Shown in pieces: positions 38,516 through 49,805 of a stretch of 64,000 bases of DNA; within the stretch, counting starts at the first letter, position 1; every line of letters begins with the position of its first letter. The notes beneath the pieces are model-generated. The model saw nothing but the letters and a program-made list of their open reading frames with translations, searched no databases and was not told where the DNA came from. The position numbers were made by a program, and so were the translations under genes. The stretch covers positions 1,251,113 to 1,315,112 of the forward strand of contig VUYV01000020.1 of the NCBI GenBank assembly GCA_008711295.1, in the 5' to 3' direction. Source of the DNA: Anarhynchus alexandrinus (lineage: Eukaryota; Chordata; Aves; Charadriiformes; Charadriidae).

Positions 38516-39420
38516 AATAAGTTACTTCAGTTGGAAGGGACCTACAATGATCACCTAGTCCAACTGCCTGACCAATTCAGGGCTGACCAAGTTAAAGCAT
38601 GTTATTAAGGGCATTGTCCAAATGCTTCTTAAAGGGCATCGACCACCTGTCTAGGAAGCCTGTTCCAGTGTTTGACCACCTTCTCAGTAAAGAAATGCTT
38701 CCTAATGTCCAGTCTAAATCTCCCCTGGCACAGCTTTGAACCATTCCCATACGCTCTATCACTGGATACCAGGGAGAAGAGCTCAGCACCTCCCTCTTTG
38801 CTTCCCCTACTCAGGAAGCTGTAGAGAGCAATGAGGTCACCCCTCAGCCTCCTTTTCTCCAAACTAGACAAGTCCTCTTAGGACATGCTGTCCAGCCCTT
38901 TCTCCACCTTTGTTGTCCTCCTCTGGACACTTTCAAGGACCTTAACGTTGTTCTTAAATTGTGAGGCCCAGAACTGTACACGGTACTCAAGGTGAGGCCG
39001 CACCAATGCCGAATACAGCAGGATAATCCCCCCTTTTGACAGACCGGTTATGCTGTGTTTGGTGCACCCCAGGATGCAGTTTGCCCTCTTGGCTGCCAGG
39101 GCACACTGCTGACTCCTGTTGACCCTGCTGTCAACCAGCACCCCCAGATCCCTTTCTGCAGGGCTGCTCTCCAGCCACTCCTCTCCCAATCTATACTTGT
39201 GCCCGGAGTTACTCCATCCTAACTGCACAGTCTGGCATTTCAACTTGTTAAATTTGATCCCACTAATCATGCCCCAATGCTCCAATTGATCTAGATCCCT
39301 CTGCAAGGCCTCTTGTCCCTCGAGAGAGTCAACAGCACCTCCCAGTTTGGTATCATCATCAAACTTGCTAATGGTGCATTCAACTCCTGCATATTGGTCC
39401 TGATAGTGTCCTCTGCAAAT
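38516..39420 (-). mobile_element. CR1 LINE, RT C-terminal half plus 3' UTR
   Basis: On the minus strand this encodes the last ~290 residues of CR1 ORF2. It starts at the RT catalytic box, seen as FDDDTKLGG near 39340-39366 (family FADDTKLGG). The YRLGEEWLES block, DLGVLVDSRVN, LYSALVRPHLEY and the C-terminal [20 protein letters not shown], and [12 protein letters not shown] follow. One in-frame stop lies at 38878-38880, where a few residues of the family YEERLREL segment are also missing. One frameshift lies near 38632, after which the last residues (KKHLDNAL) continue in another phase. The 3' UTR ends near 38516 with the GTTGGAAGGGACC-type tail, but the octamer end is degraded. The rest of ORF2 is absent, as usual for 5'-truncated CR1. 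Confidence 0.95.
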
Positions 39421-40091
39421 AAAGGCATACTGATACTTGTTATGTTGCTCTGTTTTTCTTCTTTTTTTCCCATATTTTTTTTTAGTGTGAGTTTTACATT
39501 TAATTAACCTGTGTAACTTCAGAAAGTAATTCATTTAGGTGTGGCCACATGACGCACCTCAATGAATGCCTTTTGAACTGTAACCTTCTCTAAGGAAATT
39601 GGGTTTGTGCTTTGAATTATCTGAAAATCACATTTATATGTCTCATATTTTTTTTTTTTTTTCTGGTGATATCATCTTAGTGTCAGCACTCAGGAAGGTT
39701 AGCTGGCTGATAGGGATGGAAAGAGAAGCCCATCATTAGAAACACAGGCTGTGTTTGGTGCCGATCGCTAGGAAACCTTTCCTAATGCCTTCAGCTCTGT
39801 CATCCCTTGCTTCCTGTAACAATTACTCTGTTGGGTAACTGTCTAGTCTGCTCCTCAGAAAGGACTTGAATTTTCAGCCAAGGGGGCACAGACCTGGGAA
39901 ACCGAGGCTGGAGATGTCAAACTGTCAGCCAAACCTCACCAACACTCGTAGGAGGCAATCACACAAGGAGAGTACTGGCCAGGACTCGGATCCTGCACCC
40001 ATGGGCAATGTAGGTCCTAGCAGGCTAAGCCACGCCATGCTGTCAATGCTCTAGCCCAATAGTGAGCCACTGTGGCCCAGCAGCAAGCGTA
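39421..40091. other. Spacer between two CR1 pieces
   Basis: No gene. It contains a long T-run at about 39647-39662 and unremarkable sequence with short frames. The nearby CR1 copies are in opposite orientation. Confidence 0.55.
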
Positions 40092-40255
40092 GGCTGAGAT
40101 GTGGTGGATTCACCATCCCTGGAGGTGTTTAAGAAAAGGGTAGATGTGGTACTTGGGGACACGGTTTAGAAGTGGTTTTGTCAGGGTAGGTTAATGGTTG
40201 GACTTGATTATCTTAAAGGTCCCTTCCAACCCCAGCAATTCTATGATTCTATGAG
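40092..40255 (+). mobile_element. CR1 LINE, 3' end (5'-truncated)
   Basis: Plus-strand CR1 tail. It begins within the ATCCCTGGAGGTGTTTAAG segment at the end of ORF2. It passes through a 3' UTR with GGTTAATGGTTGGACTTGAT and AAGGTCCCTTCCAACC. It ends in ATTCTATGATTCTATGA, two exact terminal octamers. The 3' terminus is therefore intact while almost all of the body is lost. Confidence 0.95.
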
Positions 40256-42711
40256 GATTCAGAGAAGACCCAGGAGTAGAATGTAGCTCACCCATTAATT
40301 TGTGAAAATTTGGCCATCTTCTGCTGTCATGTCTTGGAGCATTTCCTCAGGAAATTTTATTTTTCCCTTATCTCATGATTTGGTGTTTGTTTGTTTAAGA
40401 TTTCTGAAACACAGTCCAAGCAGGTTGAACCTTGTGACTTGTGGCTGACTGAACACTGCTTTGCAAACAAATGTGCCATGACCACAAACTGAAAACAGCG
40501 GGCTTCAGTCCCAGGGAGTTCTCCTTTTGCTCTCCCTGCAAGCCTAGTGGCTTGCCTAGTGGAGTCCATGTCTGCACACATCCAAAGTCCTCTTCTGGAG
40601 AGGCAAGCTGACCTCCGATCTGACACCGCAGCTGGCTGCTAACTGCCAGCCTTTCACAGCCGCAACGTCGTCGCTGCCACATGAACGGTCCCCATGCCCT
40701 GCGGCTCAGTGAAAAGGCAAACATGAACTGCGGGGGAAGGATTTACTACTCTGTTTTGGTTGTCCTTTCTGGCAGCTGGTGGCATTCCCACCATGTCCCC
40801 TTGAAAGTCCTGATCGTTCTTGACAGACTCCCTCTGTGTTGATAATTCAGCACAAGAGCGGCACCTGTTATCCTGGTCTCCTCCTCCAGCGCTGGCTGCA
40901 TTGGGCACCTCCTGCCTCTGCCTCCCATTCTGCCTCGCAGGGAGGGCATGTTTGGAGGTCTCTGCTGGTTGAGGAGCAAGTTCAACGTACCAGCTCATGC
41001 TCCATTCCCTGCACCTTTTCTGTGGCTGCATTTCGGCCATGCAATCTCTAGGTACAGCCCATGACATTTGCAAAGCCTGGAGTGTCCCTCTGCTGAAGGA
41101 CTGTTGCCAGCCATGATAAGCCAGGCAAATTGTCTAAGCCAGCTGGCCACAGAGGGCAGGGCTGGTGTCCTTCAGAGTTTTTCCTTCCGAGACCTTCTGT
41201 GCAGCACTGCTCTTGTGCTGACCTCTGCCATGAGTGCCCCTGCTCAGGAAGGTCCATGAACCTTCCTGACTGCACTGCAGTGACATGAAGTCTCCCTCGG
41301 TATTGTCCTCACTACCGCAACCCCAGCCTTTTACTTCCCGGAGATGCAGGAGAGGGAGAGCACAAGACAGGAAGATCAGGAGGCAGTGGTTTTAAACTGT
41401 TCCCTCTCCTGAATGTATCTGGCTTTTTAGAGGAAGTTTCTGTCTCGGAAGCCATACTTATCTCATTTTCCCCTCCTAAATAACTCAGCAACGATTCCCA
41501 GCCTCTCAACAAGCGATAGGGGTGAATGTAAACGTGTTTGTGCCTCCCAGTGTGCATGACCTGTTGATGCTGTGCATGGGACCCTGTGTGCACCCCCTGA
41601 CTTGCCGTTATCTTGAAGCAGCAGCAGCAATGGTGAGTGACTGAGCTTGAGCCGATTACTTCAAAGGTACATTTTTGCCCCCTGAGGATGTTAACACCTT
41701 GACAAGTCAACAGTGGTAAAAATGCTCCATGTGCACTTTGGCTTCACAAGACTGCAGTTGTGTCACTGTTCTTGGAACAGATGATCAGACCCATTACATA
41801 TATATACATTTATTTATTTTTAATAAATTATGGAAATGCATATATGCTCAATATAAGTGAATTATTACTATTCCTTTCCTAACACCTCAATCAGCCCATT
41901 TTTCAGAAGTCCTCTGGCATTTGTGAGGTTGGCTTCTCAGCCCCATCTGTCTGATGTATGTGCCCTAAAGGGGTGGAATGCAAATCATCAGCCCCATGGG
42001 GGCCGTAAACAAAATGCTTTAGGCAGCCCAGAAGTCCTTTGCTCTAAAATCCACCCTGACAGTAAGTGTGGATAGTCCTGTGAAAGGCTTATTCAGGGTT
42101 ACCTTGCTCCCAGCTGATTAATTTTCCTCACCTGAAGGAGGGAGGTCTGGAGGCAAATATCTGGGGGATTTGTAGTTTCTGGGATGAAAGGGAACTTGAT
42201 GGTGTCTTGCATCACGCAGTTTGATGGTTTGGGAAGTTCGTCTTTGCACAGACTACAGACCCTGATTAATGTGATGTTGTTGCTATGGTCATTGCCCTAT
42301 CATGCAATGTTTTCTGTTTCTGCCTTTGCTGACAAGGCCTTTAGCACCAGTCTAAGGGCAACGAGTAATAACAGAGATGAACAAAGTCATAATGACCGTC
42401 CTCTGAGCAAACAATTGATATGCTAATGACGTCGGTGGGAACGAAGCTCATATCTACAAAGAGAGGGACCGGAGAATGGAAATAGGACAAGGAAAAGAAC
42501 AGAGGGGATTAAAGAAACGATTTGAAGAAGACTCTTGTGGAATTTTTCCAAGGACCTAGAATAAGCTTTATGGAGGAAAGGGAAGAATCCAGTGTGATTT
42601 TCGTACTGGGAGCAAGTCTGGTTTATCAGTTGAGCTAGCCGAAGAACTGACCCAAACTCAATATTACCCCAGCATAGAGAGGACATTGAAGGAAATAAAT
42701 CTATGCAGAGC
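40256..42711. other. Gene-free stretch
   Basis: No gene seen. Minus-strand frames of 109-139 codons at 40395-41710 overlap plus-strand frames and show no domain. The 42.2-42.43 kb part has a balanced, low-CpG composition and could be a conserved non-coding element. Confidence 0.55.
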
Positions 42712-42735
42712 TTTTTTTATTTTATTTTATTTTAT
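42712..42735. repeat. (TTTTA)n microsatellite
   Basis: T-run followed by four TTTTA-type units. Short pentanucleotide repeat. Confidence 0.9.
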
Positions 42736-43375
42736 CTTCTGTGCATTTCTGGTACTGAGTAAAGAGCTAAGTTGTTCCTGAATCCCATTTCAACCCCAAG
42801 GCATGTTATCTTCTCAAACTACCAACTGTATGCTCTAAACACTTAGAGAGCAGCACCAGATCTCCCAGGTACCTGTGGTCCTGATGAATGGGGTTTTTTG
42901 AAAGTCATGGCTGGAACACAAAGCAGTTGTGTTTGAGGCTCCAACTCTACACAGAAAAGCAACCAAAGCTGGTGTCCTAGGTATCTTTTGCGACAGGTCA
43001 TGGAGAAAAGGGAGCTGTGGTCTACCAATGTAGACAATGCAATGGGTTGGGGCACTGAGAATAGTTATGTGGATGCCTAAAGAGGAGATCTGCCCTATCC
43101 AAGTCACAGGCAGTAGCATTTCACACAATCATTCTTTTTTTATTTGCCCCCATAAATAATCTGTGATTGAACCAGCCATATTTTTTAGAAAAAATACACC
43201 GTTGACCGAAGACTTCAAATAACGGAAAATCTGGAAGTCTCATGAGAATCTACTCCAGTGCCAACACCTTCACACTTAAAGGCTTATTTCTGCTCTTAAT
43301 TTTTCGCACTTCAACTTCCACATTGCTGAATAAAGAACCTCTCTTTCTAGATATTTTCTTGTGCAGAACACTTTT
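42736..43375. other. Spacer, no gene
   Basis: Nothing supported apart from a T-run near 43134. The right part may belong to the old CR1 that follows. Confidence 0.55.
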
Positions 43376-43475
43376 TAACCCCAATCAAGTTGTCTCTTAG
43401 CTGTCTCTTTGATCAGGCTAAATAGATAGAGTTCCTTAAATCTCTCTGCAGGGTGCAGTTTTCTCACCAAGAACC
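43376..43475 (-). mobile_element. Very old CR1 trace
   Basis: The plus strand reads TTAACCCCAATCAAGTTGTC, then a word ATCAGGCTAAATAGATAGAG and TTCCTTAAATCTCTC. This is the order of the complement of the CR1 [10 protein letters not shown] region (the family has ATCAGGT-ACCCC, then a CAGGCTAAA word and AGTTCCTTCA). It is strongly diverged and has no readable frame. Limits are approximate; it might extend left to about 43255. Confidence 0.5.
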
Positions 43476-46400
43476 ATTTTCATGCAATCTAGGATCTGAG
43501 CTGAACAAAGCTGAGGGAAGAACTTTGTCCAGACCGTGTTTTGAGAAAAGACTTAGTAGATGGACTTTGTTATCTGATTACATTTGGTGTTAATAAAAAC
43601 TTGATTATACAGTGATAAATTCTGCAGTTTTTATTGTTTTGCAATGACAAAAACTTGAGTCATCCATTGCACTTCTCTGTGAATTTCGTCCCTTTGAAAT
43701 GATTATAACAAGCATGATTATATTACATCAATATAAATCAACAGTGATGTCCTGTCCTGGTTACAATATATCGACGCTTTATTCACAACATCATGAGTTT
43801 CTTTTTAGGCATTTTCAAAAGTATAAATCTCCCTTTCAGGTTTCTCAGTAGCAAAATTAGCATTTGCTTTTTGTCCCTGTGCTCACAATTTTTTCATGGT
43901 TGTCAGTCCATGTATTTGGCCTTCAGAGCGGTCTGACGGGAAGCATAAATCAGGTATATAAAATCCAGTATGTAAAAATGTGGATTCACTTAAATGCAAC
44001 AAAAAAATTTCCTTTTTGCAGGTGTAAAAGTGGAAGTGAATCTCTGTTTAAAAGTGTGGTCACTGCTTTTTCACTTCAGAAAACTTTGCAGCATTATGTT
44101 ACTACAGTGAGAGAATCATTATTGGTCAGCTAAAGGCCAGTAAATCGTAACATGCTACTGTGTCTCCCATAGAAGAAATCATGATCTCATGATGGAAAAG
44201 TTCACTGGGGTATATTATTACTGGAACATGTCCTCTAAGAACAAGGGCAGAAGCTCGTAATGGATACGGTGCCGGCACAATGGCACATGAGCGTACTCTG
44301 CTATCCACATGCCTCTTCACCGTTTCTCCTCCCACAGAAAGGTCAATGACAGAGAGGCAAGAGGATTTATGTACCTACCACCCTACTAAGAAATGCTTTC
44401 AGCTAGGTTGGGCCTGGGCTGTAAACAGCCCCACTTATTTCAGCTAAACATTATTAAGGTCATAAAATGTCTCGAGATTCATGCAAACTTCATGCCAACT
44501 TGGCTGCAGCCCAGGTGCATCTGCTGCGGGAGCCTCCTGAGAACAGTTGGGAAGCTGTGGGGGAATATGATGGCAGGTGGCATGCTGAGCTGGAGCCTGA
44601 AAGGGGTTTCTTTGGGAGGTTTTGTGTCCGGTTTTGGTGGACCAGCTTTCTGTGGGATGAAAGCACTGCAAAAAGAAAGCACTGCAAGGAAGGTCTTATG
44701 GCCTCTTGAATCCCTCTGTGCCTGTGAGTGACGTCTCTGAGTCAATGGCTGGGGCATCCTGGTATTTGGGATCACGTGAAAGTGCAGGTGTGTTGCTTTG
44801 GAAAACAACAGGGACTGTGGCGTTGCGTCAGAGGTCAGGACGGGGGCTGTTTCACAGTACCACTGGCTTCCCCATTCCCGTGTCCGAGGTTTGCCCAGTA
44901 ATCCTCAGAAATCATTTATTGTGCAGGCTTTCTTTTGAGGGTGTAGGCCTTTCGTGCTCAGGAAGGCAACAGCTTGTTCCCCTCCCTTCCCAAAAGCACG
45001 GACTGCCCCATTTAACCAGTAGCAGGGCTCAGCACTCGTCCTCCTTCCCTGCTTCCAGTAGCAGCAAGCGGGTATGGGGGGATGCTCTGCAGCACAGGCC
45101 AGAGGCCGGGGCAGCAACCTGGGGACAGGTCAGGGGTGGCTGGCGGGGGGACCCAGGGTGGGCAGCCCCACTGCAAGGCACACAGGCGATTCCAGCTGGG
45201 ATGGACCCAGAGGGGTGAGGGATGCTGGAGCCAGGAGAGCCAGGGAGCCCCTGTGCACCCCCAGGGATGTCAGCTTTGACCATGGTGTCCTGTAGCACGG
45301 CGGGGAAGATGGGATGCCCTCCCAAGGCCCACGAAAGGGCTGTGCTCCAGCGACAGGAGAGTAATCAGGCTCCGGCAGCCTGGTGCTGTCAGGGAGATGA
45401 TGACATGCTTCCAGTTCCAGGGGACATCTTCCCAAAAGAGATTTTGTATGCTAATCCCTCCTGCCCCCATCAGCCAGGCCTGTAGCTGCCAAGTCCTCAG
45501 CAGGAGTAACCTCTGGTGCGCTGATAAGAGAGGATAAAAGCCACCTTCCCCAGCCTCCCCTGGCTGTGATGGGGTCTCCCCAGAGCCCCCTGCAGAGAAC
45601 CCCGCAGCGGATGCTGCTTCCCTCTCCAGGAGGGTGATGCAGTCACCTGGTGAGGATGGTGGCCAGGTCCAAGGTAACCCTTGGGGAGAAGGGAGAGGGT
45701 CCCCAGCCCACCACCCCTGTCCTGGTGACTCTGGCAGCATCTGTTCCCTTTGCTGTGCTGGGCGGCCTGTGAAGCAAAACTGGGCACACTGGTGATGGAC
45801 AAGGCTCTTAATAATGAGGGATTAGCACCACCTGAATTAAAGGCAGCTCTCTGCTCTAAAGCTCAGTGAACAGAAAAGGGTCTGCTCTCCCCCATGGTGG
45901 TCTCTGAAGTTACCTTTGCACTGCCCATGACCCCTGGCACTGGTACAAACATGTCGCACTGGTCAGAGCAGCCTCAGGGTTTGCTCAGCCATGGCACGAA
46001 AGCCTCCTCTGGCACATGGGAATAGCTAGAGTAGACCACGGGTCTGGTCATGGACATTTGTCCAGCCTCTCTGCAGAGAGGTTTATAAGAGTAGTAATAC
46101 ACATCTCTTCTGTTGATATTCCTGTCCCATGAGGAATTCACCAGTGACCAAATACTCGGGCATATGACCTCCTCTGCTTTACTGCAAAAGATCTGAAATA
46201 CAGTCAAGTTTCAGGCCGCTGGTGTTGTGATTAGTTTTCCTGTCATATCTTAAGAGATAATTCCTTTAAATTACATGGCACCAACCATGATTTGTACTCT
46301 AATCAGGTGAGGTAAATGCCCAGAGACTAGTTATGGGGGCCGTATAAATACCTCCATAGATAGAGGCATTGAGAGATAAAATGCAAAGATGTTTATTATT

Positions 46401-49226
46401 TTATGAGGCTCATTCCTTTCTCTAGGATCTAAGGAGACATGCTTCATTGAATGTCAGCAAAGTGTCTTTGATGTAGTGAAAAATCTATTCGTTTTGATAG
46501 GTTTGATCTTTCCCAAAATAACTGTACATTGAAGTATTGTCTACGGTGCTGGTGACCTTTAATGACACATTACCGAGTCTCAAGTGGCCATACATGGCTG
46601 TGATACAGCAAGGGCTCTACGTGGCTTACGGAGTCCCGTAACACCGGAGCTCTCCAAAAGTATTAAGTGTCCAGCGCAAAGTCAAGGCACTGTGTAAATT
46701 CTACGCGTGTTTCATATCCAAGCGCTTTCTGCCATTTAGCTTTTCGGTGATTGATTGATACCATTGCAGGTACCGGGCATATTTTCTGAGCTTATTGATT
46801 GTGGAGGATACGGCCGCCTGTTTCAGAAGGCATACGTAATCCGGCGTTCAAGCCCTTTGGGCTGCTGAGACAGACAATGCTGATACATGCAGCAGATGAG
46901 AATTGCATTTGCCAGGGCTGGCCCTGGGAGCGGGCAGCCACCCAAGGTCTCACCGCCTCGGTGATGTCCTCAGAGCTGTAGGTGAGGGGGTAGTCCCAGT
47001 TGCTTATTTTAGGAGGCGCACAGACAGTTGCTTTCAGAAAAAGGCAGATAGACAGCTGCTGATCAGCAATCTGTGCTGCTTGCACAGCGGTTTATGAATG
47101 GGAGAACAAAAGGACCATGCCGAAAGCGCCCATGAGGGGACACGGCTGGCAAGGGAGCTGGCTGGGGGAGATCTGCAGTTCAGATGGGCAGAAACATTCC
47201 CTCCGACGGCCCTTTCTGCAAGAAGTGAGAAGGATGTGGCAAAACATCAAAGCCCCTCAACACTGCTTTCTGGTGAAAATGTGCAGAGACATTTTTTTCC
47301 TTCTTCTTGGACTTTTAATCAAGGTTTATTAAAAGGTCTCTGAGGGAATAGTACATTTTTTTAGTGTGGGATCGCTATACTCCAATTATAATATCTTGCT
47401 CTGGACCCTTTTGTCAGTTCAGGATCATTAGCTACTGTTTAGTACTAGGGATTTCTCTAGGAATAGAAATGGTTAATGCGTTTTGAGGTTCTTGCCTCTT
47501 GGTGCAGGGCATGCCAGAAGGCCAGCAACCGGGCACGAGACATAGCGTCTTACAGGTTTATTTCAGTCATCATCTTCACCCTCCTGCCTATCCTTGGATT
47601 AAAGAAAATGCTGATTTTTTTTTCGTGGTGTTTGTTTCAGTTGCTGATTGCTGTTAATGACTGCAAAGCCCCACCCTTTCTATTAACGGGTCAGTGCCCA
47701 AAACATGCCCACTGTTAGTCAGATCTGCATAGTTTGAACAGGTGCTCTTTCTAACACACGAGAAGTATGAGCTGACTTTTTAAAGTCAAGCTGTCCCGCT
47801 CACAGCTTAGGAGCAGGTCTCGCTTTTGCGAATACTCTCAATGGCTGTGAATTTAAGTTATGCAAATCCCAAACAACTTGTATTTGGGAGGTGGTCCCTG
47901 GCTGACTCTGAAACAGCTGCTTCTGATGAATGATCCAGTAAATTCTCAGCTGATAAAGCTACCTGAATTTAAAGCGGCCAGCAGGCAGAGTAATGGCTGT
48001 CTGCCATTACACGATGCAATATGTGAATGTTGGGTTTTTTTTCATCTCAGCCCTTTGCCCTAAGGCTGTATTTATAGCAGGAGAGGGGACTATGGCACCC
48101 AGGTACACGGCCTGGTGTGGTGTGTGTCTTCTAGTACTGTGGCAGGTGAGTGGCCATCCCACGTGCACTCCTGCTGAAGGTTGTGGGTGAAATGTGTTCA
48201 GCAAGCTCCAGCAATATGATGAGCGGTTGATCTTCACTTCTGCTTACCACCAAGAGAAGGAGGGAGGTGCGGCACTCAAGTGACTGGAGGAAGACTCGAG
48301 ATCCACCTTCTTCAGAGTGAGCCTGCTGGCCCTGCTTGGAAACAGCCAAGGTCCCTGGCCCCCAGAGACGCTGCTTAGGCCAGTGAGAAGAGTCCTGGGG
48401 GGACAACTTTGGGAGCTAAGGGCACAGAGCATGGGAATGAGATATGTGTCATCAGGTGACATGCACCTCATCTCCAGCCAGAGCCAAAATCCATTACTGC
48501 TCTCTAAGATAAAACACACTTTGTATTTGCTCTTTTTACCCACACTGGTGCAGAAGAGGCCACAGCCGGTGGTCCCAAAACATTTCCCTGAGAACCTCTC
48601 TGTGGTGGTATTGTTATCTAGATTCTGCCAAGGTGGTGGGTGGGGGGACCATGTGCCCTGGCATGCCCAGAAGTCCTTTAGATTACTTATGCCTTCCTGC
48701 CAAAAGTAGTGCAAAACTCCTCCAAAGAAGGCAGACCAGCACTCTGTCCCTTCACAGCTGCCCCCAAATCACGATGGAAAGCTGTCTGCCCTGGCAAGTC
48801 GGCAGCTCGTTGAGAGAGTTCAGGCATTTTGCAGGAGATTACGTGTTGCCCCACACAGAACCAAGCTGAATTATGGGGTGCTCTTCAGCTCCCCCCAACA
48901 CGGGGAGGGACAGAGGCCTGTGCTCCTTTGCAGCATCTTTTCTCCAAGCACCAGGATACGGGGCCGTAGGCAAGGCAGGGTGAGGAGAGGCTGGAGAAGA
49001 CACCGGTGGGCTGTGGGTGTGGACCAGCATGCATGGAAGACCGGTCCCTTGTGCCCCCAGGCATGCCTGCTGAAAAATGGCATGGCCAGACCAGGCCTAC
49101 TGAGGAGCAAATTGGCAGCAGGTACACAGCACTGCACAACGTGGCCAGTGACTCCAGAGCAGCTGGTTTCTACACAGGTTTATGCACAAGCCATGCTGGT
49201 GTGGGGGACACGGGCAAGAGGTCTCA
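43476..49226. other. Gene-free stretch, 5.7 kb, strongly varying composition
   Basis: No gene seen. It goes from AT-rich (43.55-44.1 kb), to GC-rich (44.9-45.76 kb, with many long but overlapping frames on both strands), to AT-rich again (46.2-46.8 kb). The GC-rich part is only moderately rich in CpG. Frames of up to 170 codons (44706-45218) show no domain. Confidence 0.55.
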
Positions 49227-49338
49227 GGCAAGCGGGAGTTAAAGCAGGAGATATGTAACTCAGCTAGCAGAGCCTTTACTAATAATTGGTGGGCACACAT
49301 CTGCCCGCAGGGCGGATGGGCGAGGGAAGCCAGGGCGA
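49227..49338 (+). repeat. Unnamed dispersed repeat, copy A
   Basis: This 112-base segment matches 56951-57061 in the same orientation at 79 of 112 positions by eye (about 70%), with one single-base gap. The best-kept blocks are CTCAGCTA-CAGA, TACTAA, ACATCTGCC and GATGGGC-AGGGAAGCCAGG. Sequence outside these limits does not match. I do not recognise the family. Copy A has more CpGs than copy B. Orientation is set arbitrarily. Confidence 0.75.
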
Positions 49339-49691
49339 CTTCTGGGCAGAAGGCGGGCAGCAGCATGACAAAGTGTCGCGCAGCGGCGGGCGTGCGAGAT
49401 CTGCGCTTGGGGATTAACGAGGGAGTGGGGCATTTTCCAGAATTCATCCTCAGTGTGCTTAGCTTAATCCACTGTTTTGCTCCGTTTCCTCTCAAGCACC
49501 ACATCCCACCAGATATGACGACTTTTCAAGGCCCTATTTTGGGGTGAGTTCTTTGTTTGTTCTGTGGGGTATTTTTCCGAAATATTGCCGCGGCAATGTA
49601 ACACGGCCCAGCCCTGCGTACGTGCTGCCCCATTCTGGAAGATGGAAAACAAAAGCTAAAAGAGGATGGTTAACCTTTTCTAATTGTCGCA
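49339..49691. other. Spacer with a short CpG-rich spot
   Basis: The first ~80 bases (to about 49420) are CpG-dense (for example GTCGCGCAGCGGCGGGCGTG at about 49375-49394). The rest is unremarkable. No gene. Confidence 0.5.
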
Positions 49692-49805
49692 GCTCAGGAC
49701 TAGTTGCCAGGAGGAACTTGAGTGCTAATCCTACTTTACTCACCATGTGACCTTTGGGTAAGTTACCTAATTACGTTGTCCTTCAGTCAGCGGAGCCTGT
49801 AAAGA
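49692..49805 (+). mobile_element. MIR/CORE-SINE-like remnant
   Basis: The order of words follows the MIR core. It runs from CTCAGGACTAG through GTGCTAATCCTACTTTACTC and CATGTGACCTTTGGGTAAGTT to ACCTAATTACGTTG and a final CTGTAAA. MIR consensus has the same sequence of blocks, with TGTGTGACCTTGGGCAAGT as its most conserved part. Heavily diverged, as expected for this very old SINE in a bird. It has no flanking duplications that I can see. Confidence 0.65.
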
